Positions 1 to 11,029 of a stretch of DNA of 64,000 bases are shown in pieces (position 1 is the stretch's first letter; the number at the start of each line of letters is the position of its first letter). The position numbers were made by a program, and so were the translations under genes. Below the pieces are notes generated by a model. The model ran no database searches. It had not been told where the DNA came from and saw nothing but the letters and a program-made list of their open reading frames with translations. This DNA is from Hirudinaria manillensis (taxonomy: Eukaryota; Annelida; Clitellata; Hirudinida; Hirudinidae). The DNA is taken from assembly GCA_034509925.1 (NCBI GenBank), contig CM067529.1:8993501-9057500 (forward strand), read 5' to 3'.

Positions 1-463
1 GATATTTCGACATTGCCACGAAAAAGCCATCCTTCGAATGAATTTCAGTATTATCCATCGACTTTATGAACTCGTGAAATAAAAATGGTCGTACGCTGAA
101 CATGTTGCCAGAGCTAAGATGACAATAAAATAAAATAACCGCATAAGATACGAATTTCAAGGACATTGCCACATCCCAGACGATCAAAATGTCGACAGAT
201 GGCCTTATTACTGGTCTCAATTCATAATCGCATTGTAAGTAATACACAATAGAGCCATAAATCTCCATAATTACACCGATAAAACCTGTTATTATAACGT
301 AACCCAAGAGTTCTCCGCCATCAAAATTTGGAAGGAGAATTTTTAATTCTTTGAACTGCCTATAAGCAGTCGAGCTCACAATGGAAACGAGGAACAAGAA
401 AATGGCAAGCAGAACCTTCATTGCGATAACCGCATTCATTTGAGATGGTTCGTCGAAAGCCAT
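1..463 (-). CDS. Unrecognised multi-pass membrane protein, 5' part (runs off left edge)
   Basis: Reading leftward from the ATG at 463 the frame stays open for 154 codons to the window edge, so the end is not seen. The product begins MAFDEPSQMNAVIAM and has clear hydrophobic stretches at about residues 12-33 (KVLLAIFLFLVSIV), 53-75 (LLGYVIITGFIGVIMEIYG), and 92-114 (ILIVWDVAMSLKFVSYAVI), so at least three membrane passes separated by short loops. A tetraspan-like layout is possible but I see no CCG tetraspanin motif or other family signature. The codon just upstream of the ATG is preceded by a possible acceptor, so this could be a first or second exon. It is transcribed in the same direction as the BMP gene, whose stop codon lies 725 bases upstream of this ATG. 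Coding status is inferred from the long frame in AT-rich DNA and the regular hydrophobic pattern; function is unknown. Confidence 0.55.
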   Translation of the reverse strand, partial: MAFDEPSQMNAVIAMKVLLAIFLFLVSIVSSTAYRQFKELKILLPNFDGGELLGYVIITGFIGVIMEIYGSIVYYLQCDYELRPVIRPSVDILIVWDVAMSLKFVSYAVILFYCHLSSGNMFSVRPFLFHEFIKSMDNTEIHSKDGFFVAMSKY

Positions 464-1188
464 AACTAAATAATTTTATTACTATTATCAATATTTGCAG
501 GAAATCATTTTTATATCGTCGAAGAGAAAATGCACAGGAGTCCCCAACCCTGAAATAATATTATTATTCTTCTTTGGAACTTTTAAGTACTACGCAAACT
601 ATGTTTTTAATCTCCAATGTTTTTAGTCTTCAGTGCATTCCAACAAACTTTATTTAAGACTTAAGAATCAATGTAATTGATCGAAATAATTAATAAAATT
701 CGTGTTTGGATAATCTCATGCCAAATTATGGCTAATCCCTGCTACTTCTGTATTCCTATTGAATCGCAGGCATTTCTCAATTGAACATTTAGAACGGTTT
801 AAATGTTTCTATTTTAAGCGATATCATTTAAAATTACAAGAACTCCGAAATTACTATTCGGCACAAAGAACTTTACACAAAAATGAAATGTTTACAAACT
901 AGCACAACAGAATTCTAAAATTAGCATTATAAAATTACGTAATTGGCCGAGTTCTTGTTTCGTGGCAATTAAAAACCAAAATTCAATCAATTTGTGGGGT
1001 CATTAAATGCTAACAATTTTAAAACTTTAAAGCAATTCATTTTGTAAACAATTGTCAGCTCCATCTTTATCTCCATCCAGCTTTACAACTTTGTAAGCTA
1101 AGAAAGTTATAAACAAGGCTGATATCACAGCAACAATTTTAAATAGTGAACCTTCTGGATAATCTCCATTTTTTTTTTGTAAGGACTT
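464..1188. other. Gene-poor spacer between membrane gene and BMP gene
   Basis: AT-rich sequence with no convincing exon. It must hold the 3' untranslated region of the BMP gene (minus strand) and the upstream region of the membrane protein gene. No repeat was recognised. Confidence 0.4.
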
Positions 1189-4100
1189 TCAGTGACAGCC
1201 ACAAGCCTTAACGACCATGTTGCGATATCTCTTTAATATTACGTTCGGGCTTTTGTAGTGGTAGAGAACAGGTAGGGAGTTAAGTTTGGTTGGGGCACAA
1301 CAAGGTTTTGGAACATTACTCGGGTTCATGAGATGGACGAGAGATTGGATTATGGCATGATTCGTGGCGTTCATGTGAGTATGCAGAGGAAAAGAGCAGT
1401 CCCCACCGCAGTAATGGGCATAGTAACCTTCTGGTGCTATCAGCCATTTCTATAAAGAAATATTAAAAACATCATCTTCGTTAATGTTCAATAAGTTCCA
1501 AAAAAAATATGAACCTGCCATCCAAAATCTCTGAAGCTAATGTAGAGAGTCCTACGTTGACACCTGCTGAGCTTCTTCGAAGCTTCATGTGGAAAGCACA
1601 TGTTGTGATTAATGCTCATTAAGCATTGTGTTAGTAAGACTACATCACCACAAAAATATTAGCCTAAAATATTACAATTTATTTCTTCTTTGAGATGTAA
1701 TGTTAACAAATTATCGTTACCATAGCTACGCTGAGGTGAATAGGTAGGAATTTCCTCCAGATAACTCTGAGCTTTTGAATGTTGACCTGACGATCTCTTT
1801 CTCCTCGATGGGAGAACATCCTGGTGGCGTTTAGATTTTGTCATGACAACGAGAAAGACTTTTCGCTGGCTGGATTTCTTACTTTCACCAGCCAGGTGAA
1901 CGCAACTTGGCTCGATTAATTTCCCTTCGAGCATCGATAGTACGTGTAAAAGAATGTTGAATCCATTTTAAAGATGGAGACCTACCTGTGGAATCCGTAG
2001 CTCTAATTAAAAAACTGCTAGATGCAGCAGTCGATGTTTTCAAAGATTTTTGAATTGCTTCGGTCACATCAACATTTAACCATCCACGAAAGCTTCCAGG
2101 AATTCTGATGATATCCACGGGTCTTCTGCTTGAAATCGTCTCGAATCTCAATTATAACTACATAATAGCTAACAAATATTTAAATGTTTACGATGAAACT
2201 AACGAAACAGAGGAGATAAAATCGTCTTTTAGAACCTGGATGTCTACAAATGACTGACCAGAAACGTAATATTTCGTGTTAATGTAAATCCTGAGATGGG
2301 CTCCGAGAAGAAAGTCTGACGGCTGAAGTTCATTCGAATCAAAGTGAGTTCTCAGCGTAGAGTTCCAATGAGTTTCAAGGAAACGACCAGATGGAGCTTG
2401 ATGAAAATAAAATTCAAATTCAAATGATCCATTGGAATTAATTTGCATTCTCCACTGCCACCAACCGCTACATCGCTAACCCTAACTTCACACAGTTTGT
2501 GGAGCGTAAACATAATGCTAATTTCTTAAACAAACCGTCGCTAGTTAAATATTTGTTTGTGAGGAAGATAGTCTCGTTGGAGAATCCCATTGGTTAGTAT
2601 TAATAATTAACTTAATTAGTTTTTAAAGGTCAATTGCCACTTATTCAATTAAAATTAAAATGACCCTCGAATGATAGGCATTGATATCACATGCAAAATT
2701 TAATGATATGCAGTTGATACATTTTGTAATCTCGTCAGATTACCAAAGATTCAAAAGATTTACAGCTACAGTTAAGGAGAGTGATTAAGAAATACATAAA
2801 AATATCAATATACAAAATATAAAAAAAATCTATTTGGCTAAATTCTCTCAAATAAATTTTTTCTAGCGTAATTTTGTTATCGTCTTTTGTTGATAAGTTT
2901 CATGATTTCCCTGCCATATTCTGTTTATGTGAGAATCAATAATCAATTATTATTATAATTATTATTAGTATAATTAATAATCGAAGTGAATAATTCAGCG
3001 GTACGACATTTAACGTTTGAAAGTCGAGGAATAGTTTTTAGCCATTAGATATCCTAATACCGATTAGCAGTGCTTAGTGACGTATCTGGAATACTTTTGA
3101 GGAGCGGAAAATTTGGAGGAGGGAGAAGAATTTCTTGGCTGAAGGGTCCAGGATCGAGCGAAATGAACATATTCAAGTCATATTGAACATATTCAATGTA
3201 AATGCTGAACATATTCATATTGGACATATTAATAGATTCATATTCGATTCATGTTGAACATGTTCAATTTAAATGTTGAATCTGCTTCCCGATCGCCAAA
3301 CCTAAAAATTTGGTGCTTTTTGAATCACGGGGGAGATGGGGGTGCATGCCTTGATCCGCCACTTGTTGGTGCTTAAGTACCCTACCTTCAGGCTCCGGTA
3401 TTCGAGACTTCAGCATTACTTTAAAGTTGTACATAAGTATCATTACATACAGGTTAAAAATAAAATACTAATAATCAATGATTATAAGATGGCAATTACG
3501 GCCATTATGCATAGAACTGTATTATATTCAAAATTCGATCGGATAGTTTACATTATTTAATTCATAATCAAAGGAATTACTTATATTTTATTATTTGCCG
3601 GCAGTTTTTGCTGCAATTCACAGAAAATCATCAGTTTTTGAGGAGTCAGTTGCTCGGCAAAAAAAAGGGTTTTTTACGGAGGCTCTAATGAAGCGTAGTG
3701 CAAATATTTTGACATCTAGTGAGAACATTAAAGAAGTCCGCCTTTTACCTCCAGAAAGCCGATAAAAAATACAAAATGCCTGTTGAATCTTCAAAAGAGA
3801 TTTCAAGTCGTAAACCGATTTCATGGAATAAATAATCGGAATGACAATGGTCTTTGACCTCATGTGGACAGTATCAACGTGGAGTGATGACTGGAATGAA
3901 GATAAAGGTTATTGAAGGATAAATTTGCGGTGAAACTAACAAGGTTCTGGGGACATTTGTGAAAGAAATTATTGATAAAAAAGCTGAGTTTAATCGAGCC
4001 CTAACTGTATTTAACCTATAAACGTGACTCGAAATTACTTAAATAGCACAAAGAATGGCTGAACCGCACGAAAGCGAAATGTAGAATACTGACCGTGATC

Positions 4101-4433
4101 TACAAAGCTCATGATGGTATCTGCCAAGAATAAACTTTTCAGAAAATTGTCATCAGAATCATTCTGAGCCTTTGGTCTGAGCATGGCCTTGTACAAACCG
4201 AGCATATACTTCGATGCAGGACTTGACTCTTCGATGGTGTCCGCATCTGATCGAGGCGGGCGTTCCAATCCAAGAATATGTAAAATCTTGTCTTCAATCT
4301 GTTTGCGATGCTCGTAAGGAAATTCATCGAGTGAAATAGTATCGGCACTTTCAAGACAATCGACTGATTCGGGCTTGATGGCAAGCAAAAGCATGAGTAG
4401 GACAAAACGTTTTGATCTCGATACCCGATTCAT
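1189..4433 (-). CDS. BMP5-8-class TGF-beta ligand precursor
   Basis: Secreted growth factor that would signal through BMP type I/II receptors. Exons on the minus strand: 4094-4433, about 2192-2470, 1986-2146, 1721-1924, 1515-1639, 1189-1449. Exon 1 has a signal peptide ([10 protein letters not shown]) and the prodomain box [11 protein letters not shown], then [11 protein letters not shown] and ADTIMSFV. The prodomain continues with [10 protein letters not shown] and [12 protein letters not shown] furin site RRKR follows in exon 4. The mature domain has all seven knot cysteines: [32 protein letters not shown] and the terminal [24 protein letters not shown] and [12 protein letters not shown] are closest to BMP5/6/7/8 and Drosophila 60A. 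Phases close at four junctions; the exon 1/exon 2 junction is not resolved because the best donor after MSFVDH has no matching acceptor phase, so a small exon may be missing. Four introns are only 45-81 bases; the first is about 1.6 kb. Confidence 0.93.
3140..3270. repeat. Cluster of variant palindromes around TGAACATATTCA
   Basis: Within the long first BMP intron the motif TTGAACATATTCAA and near versions (GAACATATTC, TGAACATGTTCA, TGGACATATTAA) occur about five times in 120 bases, spaced roughly 20-30 bases apart. Each unit is a near-perfect inverted repeat. It may be a decayed tandem repeat or a binding-site cluster; the sequence does not decide. Confidence 0.45.
3271..3345 (+). repeat. 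Dispersed repeat, copy A (matches 40076-40140)
   Basis: The segment beginning TTGAATCTGCTTCCCGATCG and containing AATTTGGTGCTTTTTGAATC is a diverged copy of the sequence at 40076-40140 on the same strand, which has TTGAATCTGACTCCTCGGTGG and AATTTGGTTCTTTTTGAATC. About three quarters of positions agree over 65 bases by eye. Both lie in non-coding DNA. Probably the end of a mobile element; the family is not recognised. Confidence 0.5.
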
Positions 4434-5185
4434 TTCTTATCTATAAACAGTTTAGACTTTCCGAGGAAATGTTGAAAAGATCCTTCGAATGTTTCAGACG
4501 CGCAGCAATGAATTCCTCGCAACGTGAGGTTAAAATGCACAACACCCACGCAAGATGGAAGGACCAACGAGAAATGTCTACCTGGATGTTGTTCTTCAGA
4601 CACAGTCCAGATAGCAGCATTCATTTCTTGCCGTGTTTTTCTCGATGTCTCCTTTACCGATATTAAATTAAATGACTTTTACACATTAATACTATCATAC
4701 CGAATCATCCTGTCTTAATATGCGTCAATTGCGACTTAAAAATTTACGGAGAATGCCTGAAACTGAAAAAATTGTGTAGAAGCGATTTAACGAAATTATT
4801 CGGTGGTCAAAACTAAAGCATTTTCTCCTTTGTACAAACCATGTTTTGAAATAAACGAGAACTTTGCTTAAAATTGCTTGAAAAAATGTTTAAATTACAC
4901 TCGAAAATGCCTTGAAATCTCCTTGTATAAACAAGGCTGATAACTAAGACAGTTGCTCCTGTTATTTTCAAGCGTTTCATTCAAAGTTCTCTACTGGATG
5001 GTAGAAACTATTGTTCGGTTTATTAAGTATTTGAAATCATTTCTTTAATAATCCGATATAAATCTGTGCACAGTAAATGCAAATTTACGAACAGTAAATA
5101 ATTAAAAGTTAAATTTGATTTTAAACAGTTTCGATGACATCAGCATTCACGTGGTTTCTCAAAGCAAAACAACATCAGTTGGAGA
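4434..5185. promoter_or_regulatory. Shared upstream region of two divergent genes
   Basis: This 750-base interval separates the start codons of the BMP gene (leftward) and the 152-residue gene (rightward), so it should contain both promoters and 5' untranslated regions. No clear TATA box or initiator could be fixed by eye. Short frames in it are not gene-like. Confidence 0.4.
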
Positions 5186-5644
5186 ATGGATCAAGTACCA
5201 AACAATGTGATGGCATCATTCGAGCGTTTGCTCCGATCCGCTAAAAGTGACAAAACTTTAGCGAAGGAATGTTACGATTTCCTCATTGAGAAATGCATCG
5301 ACAATTCAAAGCATCATTTGCAATCGTTGGTGGAATCTGCAAAGATGGAAGGTTTCAAAAAAACGTCCCTAACTATGGAACTACAGGAGCTGAGTAGGAA
5401 GTACAAGAGCATCTTCTCAGAGCACTTGGAAATGAAATTTAAAGCAATCCTCGTGAACAATCAAAGAGAGCTTTTAGACCAGATCGAACTTTCAACGTGC
5501 CTCAACTGTTCGGATTTGTCGAAAGAATTGGGTCTCCTACGGAAGCAGATTCTGCTGGCAGAATGTTTGGCTTATCGCAAATACGTCGAGTTGGTCGTCA
5601 AGAAAACATGTCCAATACTTCAACGTGACATCGCCCAGTGTTGA
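5186..5644 (+). CDS. Uncharacterised 152-residue helical protein, intronless
   Basis: One uninterrupted frame from ATG to TGA with balanced, protein-like composition: rich in K, E, L and S, no signal peptide and no membrane segment. Most of it should be alpha-helical, with heptad-like stretches at about residues 60-90 (LTMELQELSRKYKSIFSEH) and 115-135. Six cysteines are scattered (CYD, EKC, CLNC, ECL, KTC, final C). I do not recognise a family. Small coiled-coil subunits of chromosome or cytoskeletal complexes have this look, but no diagnostic motif is present and that is only a guess. It is divergent from the BMP gene. That it is a real gene rests on length and composition against many stops in the other frames. 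Confidence 0.6.
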   Translation: MDQVPNNVMASFERLLRSAKSDKTLAKECYDFLIEKCIDNSKHHLQSLVESAKMEGFKKTSLTMELQELSRKYKSIFSEHLEMKFKAILVNNQRELLDQIELSTCLNCSDLSKELGLLRKQILLAECLAYRKYVELVVKKTCPILQRDIAQC

Positions 5645-6054
5645 AATTGAACATCAGGACTTAAAATAAATCTCAGTATTTTAAGCTGAACAATGAAAAC
5701 TTACAAAACTTAACCAACTTCAATCGATTTCAATACAAACAATTTCATGCTCGAAGAATTCTTCCGCATTCTGTGGTCGACAACGACGTCACATCACGTG
5801 ATCCCAACAAAGACGTCACGTGACCATTTCGAAAATTCTTATCTTGAAAAAATAAACACCTTTGCTTGATATGCGGCCATGCTGAAGCACACCGGAATAA
5901 ATGAATAAAATTCTGTAAAATTTCATTCGCTAGGTGGCAGTTGCTGAGAACTCGCTTTAATAAACTCATTTTAGGCCATTTTGATAAAGTCATTTTACTT
6001 GGCTAGTCAACATAGTTAAAAGTGAAGGACTGACTGCAACATTCATATGCAAAT

Positions 6055-6228
6055 ATGACGAGTCACAACATTACATTCCCGGTCGGCATGATGGTTCTTC
6101 AATTCGCAGATTACAAGAAAGAGCAACAAATCAGCAGAAAATCCTTGAGGATGAGTCTACCGAACGTTCGATTCATGGAATCGTTTGCTGATCTTTCGCC
6201 CATCGATCCGCCGAACAAAAGTTGGTGA
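6055..6228 (+). CDS. Possible short protein or exon of 57 codons
   Basis: ATG to TGA, beginning MTSHNITFPVGMM and ending SPIDPPNKSW. Composition looks coding (RKSLRMSLPNVRFMESFADL) with no low-complexity run, and the local DNA is less AT-rich than its surroundings. The end AGTTG/GTGACG could also be a splice donor, in which case this is one exon of a longer gene. No family recognised. It lies between the 152-residue gene and lhx1/5 in the same orientation. Confidence 0.3.
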   Translation: MTSHNITFPVGMMVLQFADYKKEQQISRKSLRMSLPNVRFMESFADLSPIDPPNKSW

Positions 6229-6987
6229 CGACACACAAATTTAGTCACTTTCTCCTAGGGGATGGCACATTGGAGGAAGGCAGAGTAATTAGCACAAGAT
6301 GGATCTCCACGAGTCGACCCTGCGACCTAGAGCGCCATTTGTTTATTTCCCAATGGAGATGTTCTCGCTAGATCCCCGAATTTTAAAGCTGTGTTGAATT
6401 AACAAAATTGTAAAAAAAATCGCACAAATTAGAAATAACGAAATTACTTTATATATGAATTAAAAAAAAAACAAACAAAGCCAATGTGAAACAATTTCAA
6501 TCGTTGAGCAAACAACCATAAGGAAGCATAAAAGACACATGAAAAAGGACTTGGTTCCTCTATCGCTCCATCTTTCTTGGCAGCGCTGATTATCAAATTT
6601 CGATAAAACATGACAGAGCGTGTGACGCCGTCTCACTTGCTTGAATCCTCTCCGGTCCAATAAAACTTAGCGGAGTATCCTTCGAAATTAAGATACAATT
6701 AGGAAAAAATCGAGTAAATAATCCAGTGAATTTTAGTACGTGAAAAATACCCTTAAAGTTTTATTGGAACACCTGCCATCACGAGTAGAGTACGTCACTG
6801 CAATTTGGCTGCTTTTCCTTATTGACAGCTGTCATTCGCGTGACTTCACACCAATATGCAGCTTTTTAAACCACACCCACTTTTGGCACGCTCCTCCCAC
6901 TGCTAGAATATGAGCACATTAAAGAGAGGCTATTCAAGGAAATGATTTCGTCTCGCGAGTTGTGTCGCCCGGTGTCCTTTCATGAAC

Positions 6988-7011
6988 TTGTTGTTGTTGT
7001 TGTTGTTGTTT
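6988..7011. repeat. (GTT)n microsatellite
   Basis: About eight GTT units, 400 bases upstream of the lhx1/5 start codon. The reverse-complement tract (CAA)n lies just past the lhx1/5 stop at 11243-11273. Confidence 0.9.
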
Positions 7012-7293
7012 TATAAATTCAAATTTCAGTTATCAGTTAACTTCAGGCAGCCTTGAAAATGTCCAAAAATGATTTAAAATCCTAAATGAATGAAATAGAA
7101 TCCTCTCCTATCTAAACGAATTAGCAGAATCTATTAACGGTTGTGTTCCCTGCACACTTTACTAGGAACTCCACTTCTGGGCACAAGTGGTGATGGATGG
7201 ATGGAAGATGAACAAGACGATTGTGACGAGTGTCATGACAACCTTTGTCTCGCCCGCGCATATCTCGGCGCTGTGAGCCTTCCCGGTCGCTCA

Positions 7294-7299
7294 TATAAG
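7294..7299 (+). promoter_or_regulatory. TATA-like box upstream of lhx1/5
   Basis: TATAAG in a G+C-richer context (GCTCATATAAGGGGC), about 110 bases before the lhx1/5 ATG, with pyrimidine-rich sequence 25-40 bases downstream that could hold the start site. Position and context fit a core promoter; not proven. Confidence 0.35.
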
Positions 7300-7407
7300 G
7301 GGCATCATCCAAGACATTTCTAACTGCTGCTCTTTCTGCTAACGTGTAAGATCAGCGATGAACTGATTGCAAATCAGCTTTCTCAAAAGCACGACACTGT
7401 CATTCAA

Positions 7408-10400
7408 ATGGTACTCACCTGTGATGGTTGCAATCAGTCCATCAAGGAAAAATTCCTGATGAGAGTCAACGGCAGACCATGGCACCCGTCATGTCTTCAA
7501 TGCAACGCGTGCAAGTCCACACTCTCAGAAACGTGCTTCCAGAGAAACGGGCTGCTCTATTGTAAAAGCGATTTTTTCAAGTACTGCAAATAAACTGGCC
7601 ACTCAGACAAGGACGTCTTGTACTCACCGTTTTATTTATGCAGGTTTTTTGGAACGAAATGTGCCGCTTGCGGTCTCGGAATTTCGCCTCACGATTTGGT
7701 CAGAAAATCTCGGACCGGCAGAGTTTATCACCTACCGTGTTTCGTGTGTTCCGTGTGCAGGAAGGAAGTGGTGACCGGGGAAGAACTCTTCGTCCTGGAA
7801 AACGACAAAGTTTTATGCAAGGAGGATTTCTTTACTCAAGGCAGGCAAAGAATCAACAGGAGCACCAAGAAACCCCTCAAAGACTCCAGCGTGGATCAAA
7901 TCAATGCACCTGAACAAAGTCCTTTGCTGTCTCTACGACCATCCTTCGAAAAACAAGGTGAGCGCAAGGATCTGTTAATCTACGTGGCACTGCGCGGACG
8001 AAAATGATTTAACGAAATCTTTCTAATCCGTCGTCTCGCGATGGAAGGGCATTTAAACTGTTGGTGTCGGAATGTGCTGAGCACATTTTTAGGTGGTGCA
8101 CAAGCCATAAAGTGTTCAGTATCTGAAATGTTTGACCGAAAAGATATGCAAATGAAAGCATTCAGATAGCATCGGGTCGGATATTTTCCTGCCAATACTT
8201 GAGATAAAAGCATAATTCCCCTTCCTGCGATCCGAGAAAGTGGCAATTAAAAGGGGCTTTTTTAAAAAACTAGTAGAGAAGATAATTCACTAAAAGTTTT
8301 ATTGCATCATCACTCATCAGCCGAACTGACACGATAATCCTTCTTCAAAGTCCAATGTCGACTCATCTGCGCGCGCGTCTTATTCCTGGAAAAGTTAACT
8401 TTTGCTATTTTCCGGCTCATAGAAAGGTTTCGCTCGTTGACAGAATCTTGTAGGAGTCAAGACGTCGATGAAGAAGAGCCTCAATGCTGTCCGTCTCTTC
8501 TCCAACAAAGCAAACACAACAGCGACAACGAAGAGTACGTCGAGGCTCCGGGCGCGACGGACAGTTTCAAAAACGACGCCATTCGCGTTCAAGTCAATGA
8601 CGATCTGAAGAAGAATTTCCACGATCAGTCGGACGACGAGAGCCTCGCTGAATCCATCAGCAGTTCGATCAGTTTCTCTTCGAGTGCACTCAAAGAAACC
8701 GTCAAGAAAGACGATTCGGACGTGAAACTCGGGGACGCTTTCGAGAGTACGACGACCAACAGTCGGAGAATGTTCGCCTCCGGAGGGCAGGTCGGCATCA
8801 GTCTGATGAGCAGCAACCTGCCAGGTGGCGCCGGGGCCAAGAGACGAGGCCCGCGTACGACGATCAAAGCCAAACAGCTGGAAACATTGAAGGCCGCCTT
8901 TGCAGCAACTCCGAAACCGACGAGACACATCAGGGAACAACTTGCCAGAGACACTGGACTTAACATGAGGGTCATTCAGGTAGATACGATTCACTTGCTG
9001 CTTCGAGAGCTTTGTTGAGACATAAATCATCTCGTGAGGGGGCGTATTTGGGGAAGGGGAAAAGAGAGGGAAGGACGGAGGTGTGCGTTCGACTGTATCC
9101 AAGTGTGACGTGCACATATCCGTCACACTTGATTAGTCGTTGAACGCAGGACTTTTCCATCCTTACAGAACAGAGGTGCGTTTTTAGATTTTTTTTCTGT
9201 TCTTTTATTTTCTTTTATTATTCTTCTTTTCTTTTCTTTTCTGCAAAGAGTAGAATTTAAAGATTTTCATGAAAAATTTTAAAAGTTCGAAGACATTTAT
9301 CACGACAATGTTTTGACATTCGAGATGACGCTCGTGACAATGAAGACAAGGACAATCCTGCCCGTCTGGATGGACGGAGAGGGATTTGTTCAAATCCTGT
9401 GCAGATAGCCAACTGGGGACTTGTGTAAATTGCGTTATTGAAAACTTGTAGCTTCGTGTGTGTTCTTTCATTCACGTGATCATCTCTTCGTCGATTTAAC
9501 GAAGCGAAAGAGAAACGTTTTTGGAACTGACACGACTGGAAACTGTTTTGATTCTGTACTTACGTTCTGTATATTCACACGAGACAAAGAATGAAAAGAA
9601 ATTTCCTGCAAGCTTTATCAGTCATGCGTGAAACAATAGGAGTCCCCTCTGAAGCATGTCTCGCTCTACTGACCACAACACCAGCTTCACTTTCACGTTA
9701 CCTCTAGGGGATGGCGAGCATACAATTTGTTGCTGTTGCCCATGTTTTCGGTCGGCGACGACTCAGGCCTGTGCGTGTTCGGCCATTTCTTATCACGTGA
9801 CGAACTGTGGAGGTTGGAAAGAAAAACAATGACCAACTCCCATCAGAGGCAAAGATGGAGATTTGAATATTAAACAGGAACACGAATCGGTCGTGTTCGT
9901 TGGGTTGGGTGGGGAAGAAGCAGATGCTGAGGCGTTCTCGCTCTCCTTGTTGTGCTTGCGACTCAGGCGATGTTATCGCATTGTAATGCGCGCTCACCCT
10001 CCGCATTCGATGACCTCTAACCTTCTCCCACCCTGACAGATCTCGTTCTATCTCCCTTCCTGGTGCATGTGGGAGGTATTTTCTGTGATGTATGGATACC
10101 CTCAAATTGTTTCCAGTCGCTTGTATGAAATAATAATTTGCACACTCGCTCGAGGAAACTCAGAGAATAGACATACTCTTCAATGCATCAAAGTTAGCCT
10201 ATGAAAGCAAAATTTGTAGAATATATTTATTAACTGTTCTACAGTCACACAAAACATGGACGTTTAAAACATGAATGCAAAGCTAACGAAATAATACATT
10301 TATTGAAATAATCCCACAGAATCATTCGATTTCTCAAATTTCTGAATGAATGCAAGAAGGTTACTTTGAAGGACCACGTCGTTAAAAACGTTAAAAAAAG

Positions 10401-11029
10401 ACAAGGACATAAAATTCGATATTTCAAAGCACCGGTAGATGAATTCATGACGAATTTAATCGTGTTTATGTTTTCCCAGGTCTGGTTTCAAAACCGCCGT
10501 TCGAAGGAGAGACGCATGAAGCAGATGAGCGTATTTGGACCTGTCAGAAGACATCAGTTCCTCAGAAGTCCTCGAAGAGTTCGATCCATTCTCATGTCCT
10601 CCAGCTCGCATCTAAGAGAACATTCGTCTGATCGGGAAGCCATCATGGGCGGTGGGAAAATGTTTTACGAAAGTTGGTAATTTGAATGTCGAGGTCTTTT
10701 TACTGATTTTACCGATTTACTGATTTTTCGTCTACTTTTCGTAAAGATCAAAACTGCGACCCAGACTTCTTTAGGAGTGGATTTTACCCCCAGTATCCAA
10801 TGTCCCCTTCGCGACATCCTCACGGTGAATTATTTGCCGCGGATTGTCAGCTCATTCCTCCATCATTGGCAATGGATTCAAGCGATCTCTTACCAGGTAA
10901 TAAGTTGAAGGTCATTAAAATCTTTAATTAAAGCATAATAAGTTAAGTATGTCTTTTCTTTCAGGTGTTCGTCAACGTTCTGTTTCCAGTGAAGATTTAT
11001 TCCCGCAATGCTTTCAACATTGTCTTTGA
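7408..11029 (+). CDS. lhx1/5: LIM-homeobox transcription factor Lhx1/5 (Lim1)
   Basis: Nuclear DNA-binding regulator of neural and mesodermal patterning; its LIM domains bind the LDB cofactor. Exons 7408-7580, 7644-7957, 8444-8979, 10480-10651, 10747-10896, 10965-11029; all phases close and the product is 469 residues. LIM1 is residues 4-55 ([28 protein letters not shown]); LIM2 is about 60-125 ([30 protein letters not shown]). Exon 3 carries an acidic, serine-rich linker, then the homeodomain [19 protein letters not shown] with the LHX1/5 block [16 protein letters not shown], split by an intron before [15 protein letters not shown]. After it comes the subfamily motif [11 protein letters not shown]. 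The C-terminal tail is short and diverges from vertebrates. Exon 4 uses donor GGCG/GTGGGA; the nearby TTG/GTAATT gives the wrong phase. The intron inside the homeodomain is 1.5 kb. Confidence 0.96.

Larger units (their letters stand above)
5645..7407. other. Intergenic region upstream of lhx1/5
   Basis: About 1.8 kb without a recognised long gene. It holds a possible 57-codon ORF at 6055-6228, a GTT microsatellite at 6988-7011 and a TATA-like box at 7294-7299. The last 250 bases are visibly richer in G and C than the rest, as expected for the promoter and leader of lhx1/5. Confidence 0.4.

Noticed and set aside
8395-9126. 243-codon frame on the minus strand
   Set aside because: Exact antisense shadow of lhx1/5 exon 3, whose homeodomain is unambiguous.
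9704-10105. 133-codon minus-strand frame in the lhx1/5 homeodomain intron
   Set aside because: Composition not protein-like and no supporting signals.
10665-10690. Alternative end of lhx1/5 at the stop after KMFYESW
   Set aside because: Possible as an alternative isoform, but exons 5 and 6 continue with closing phases if GGCG/GTGGGA is used, so the longer model is preferred.
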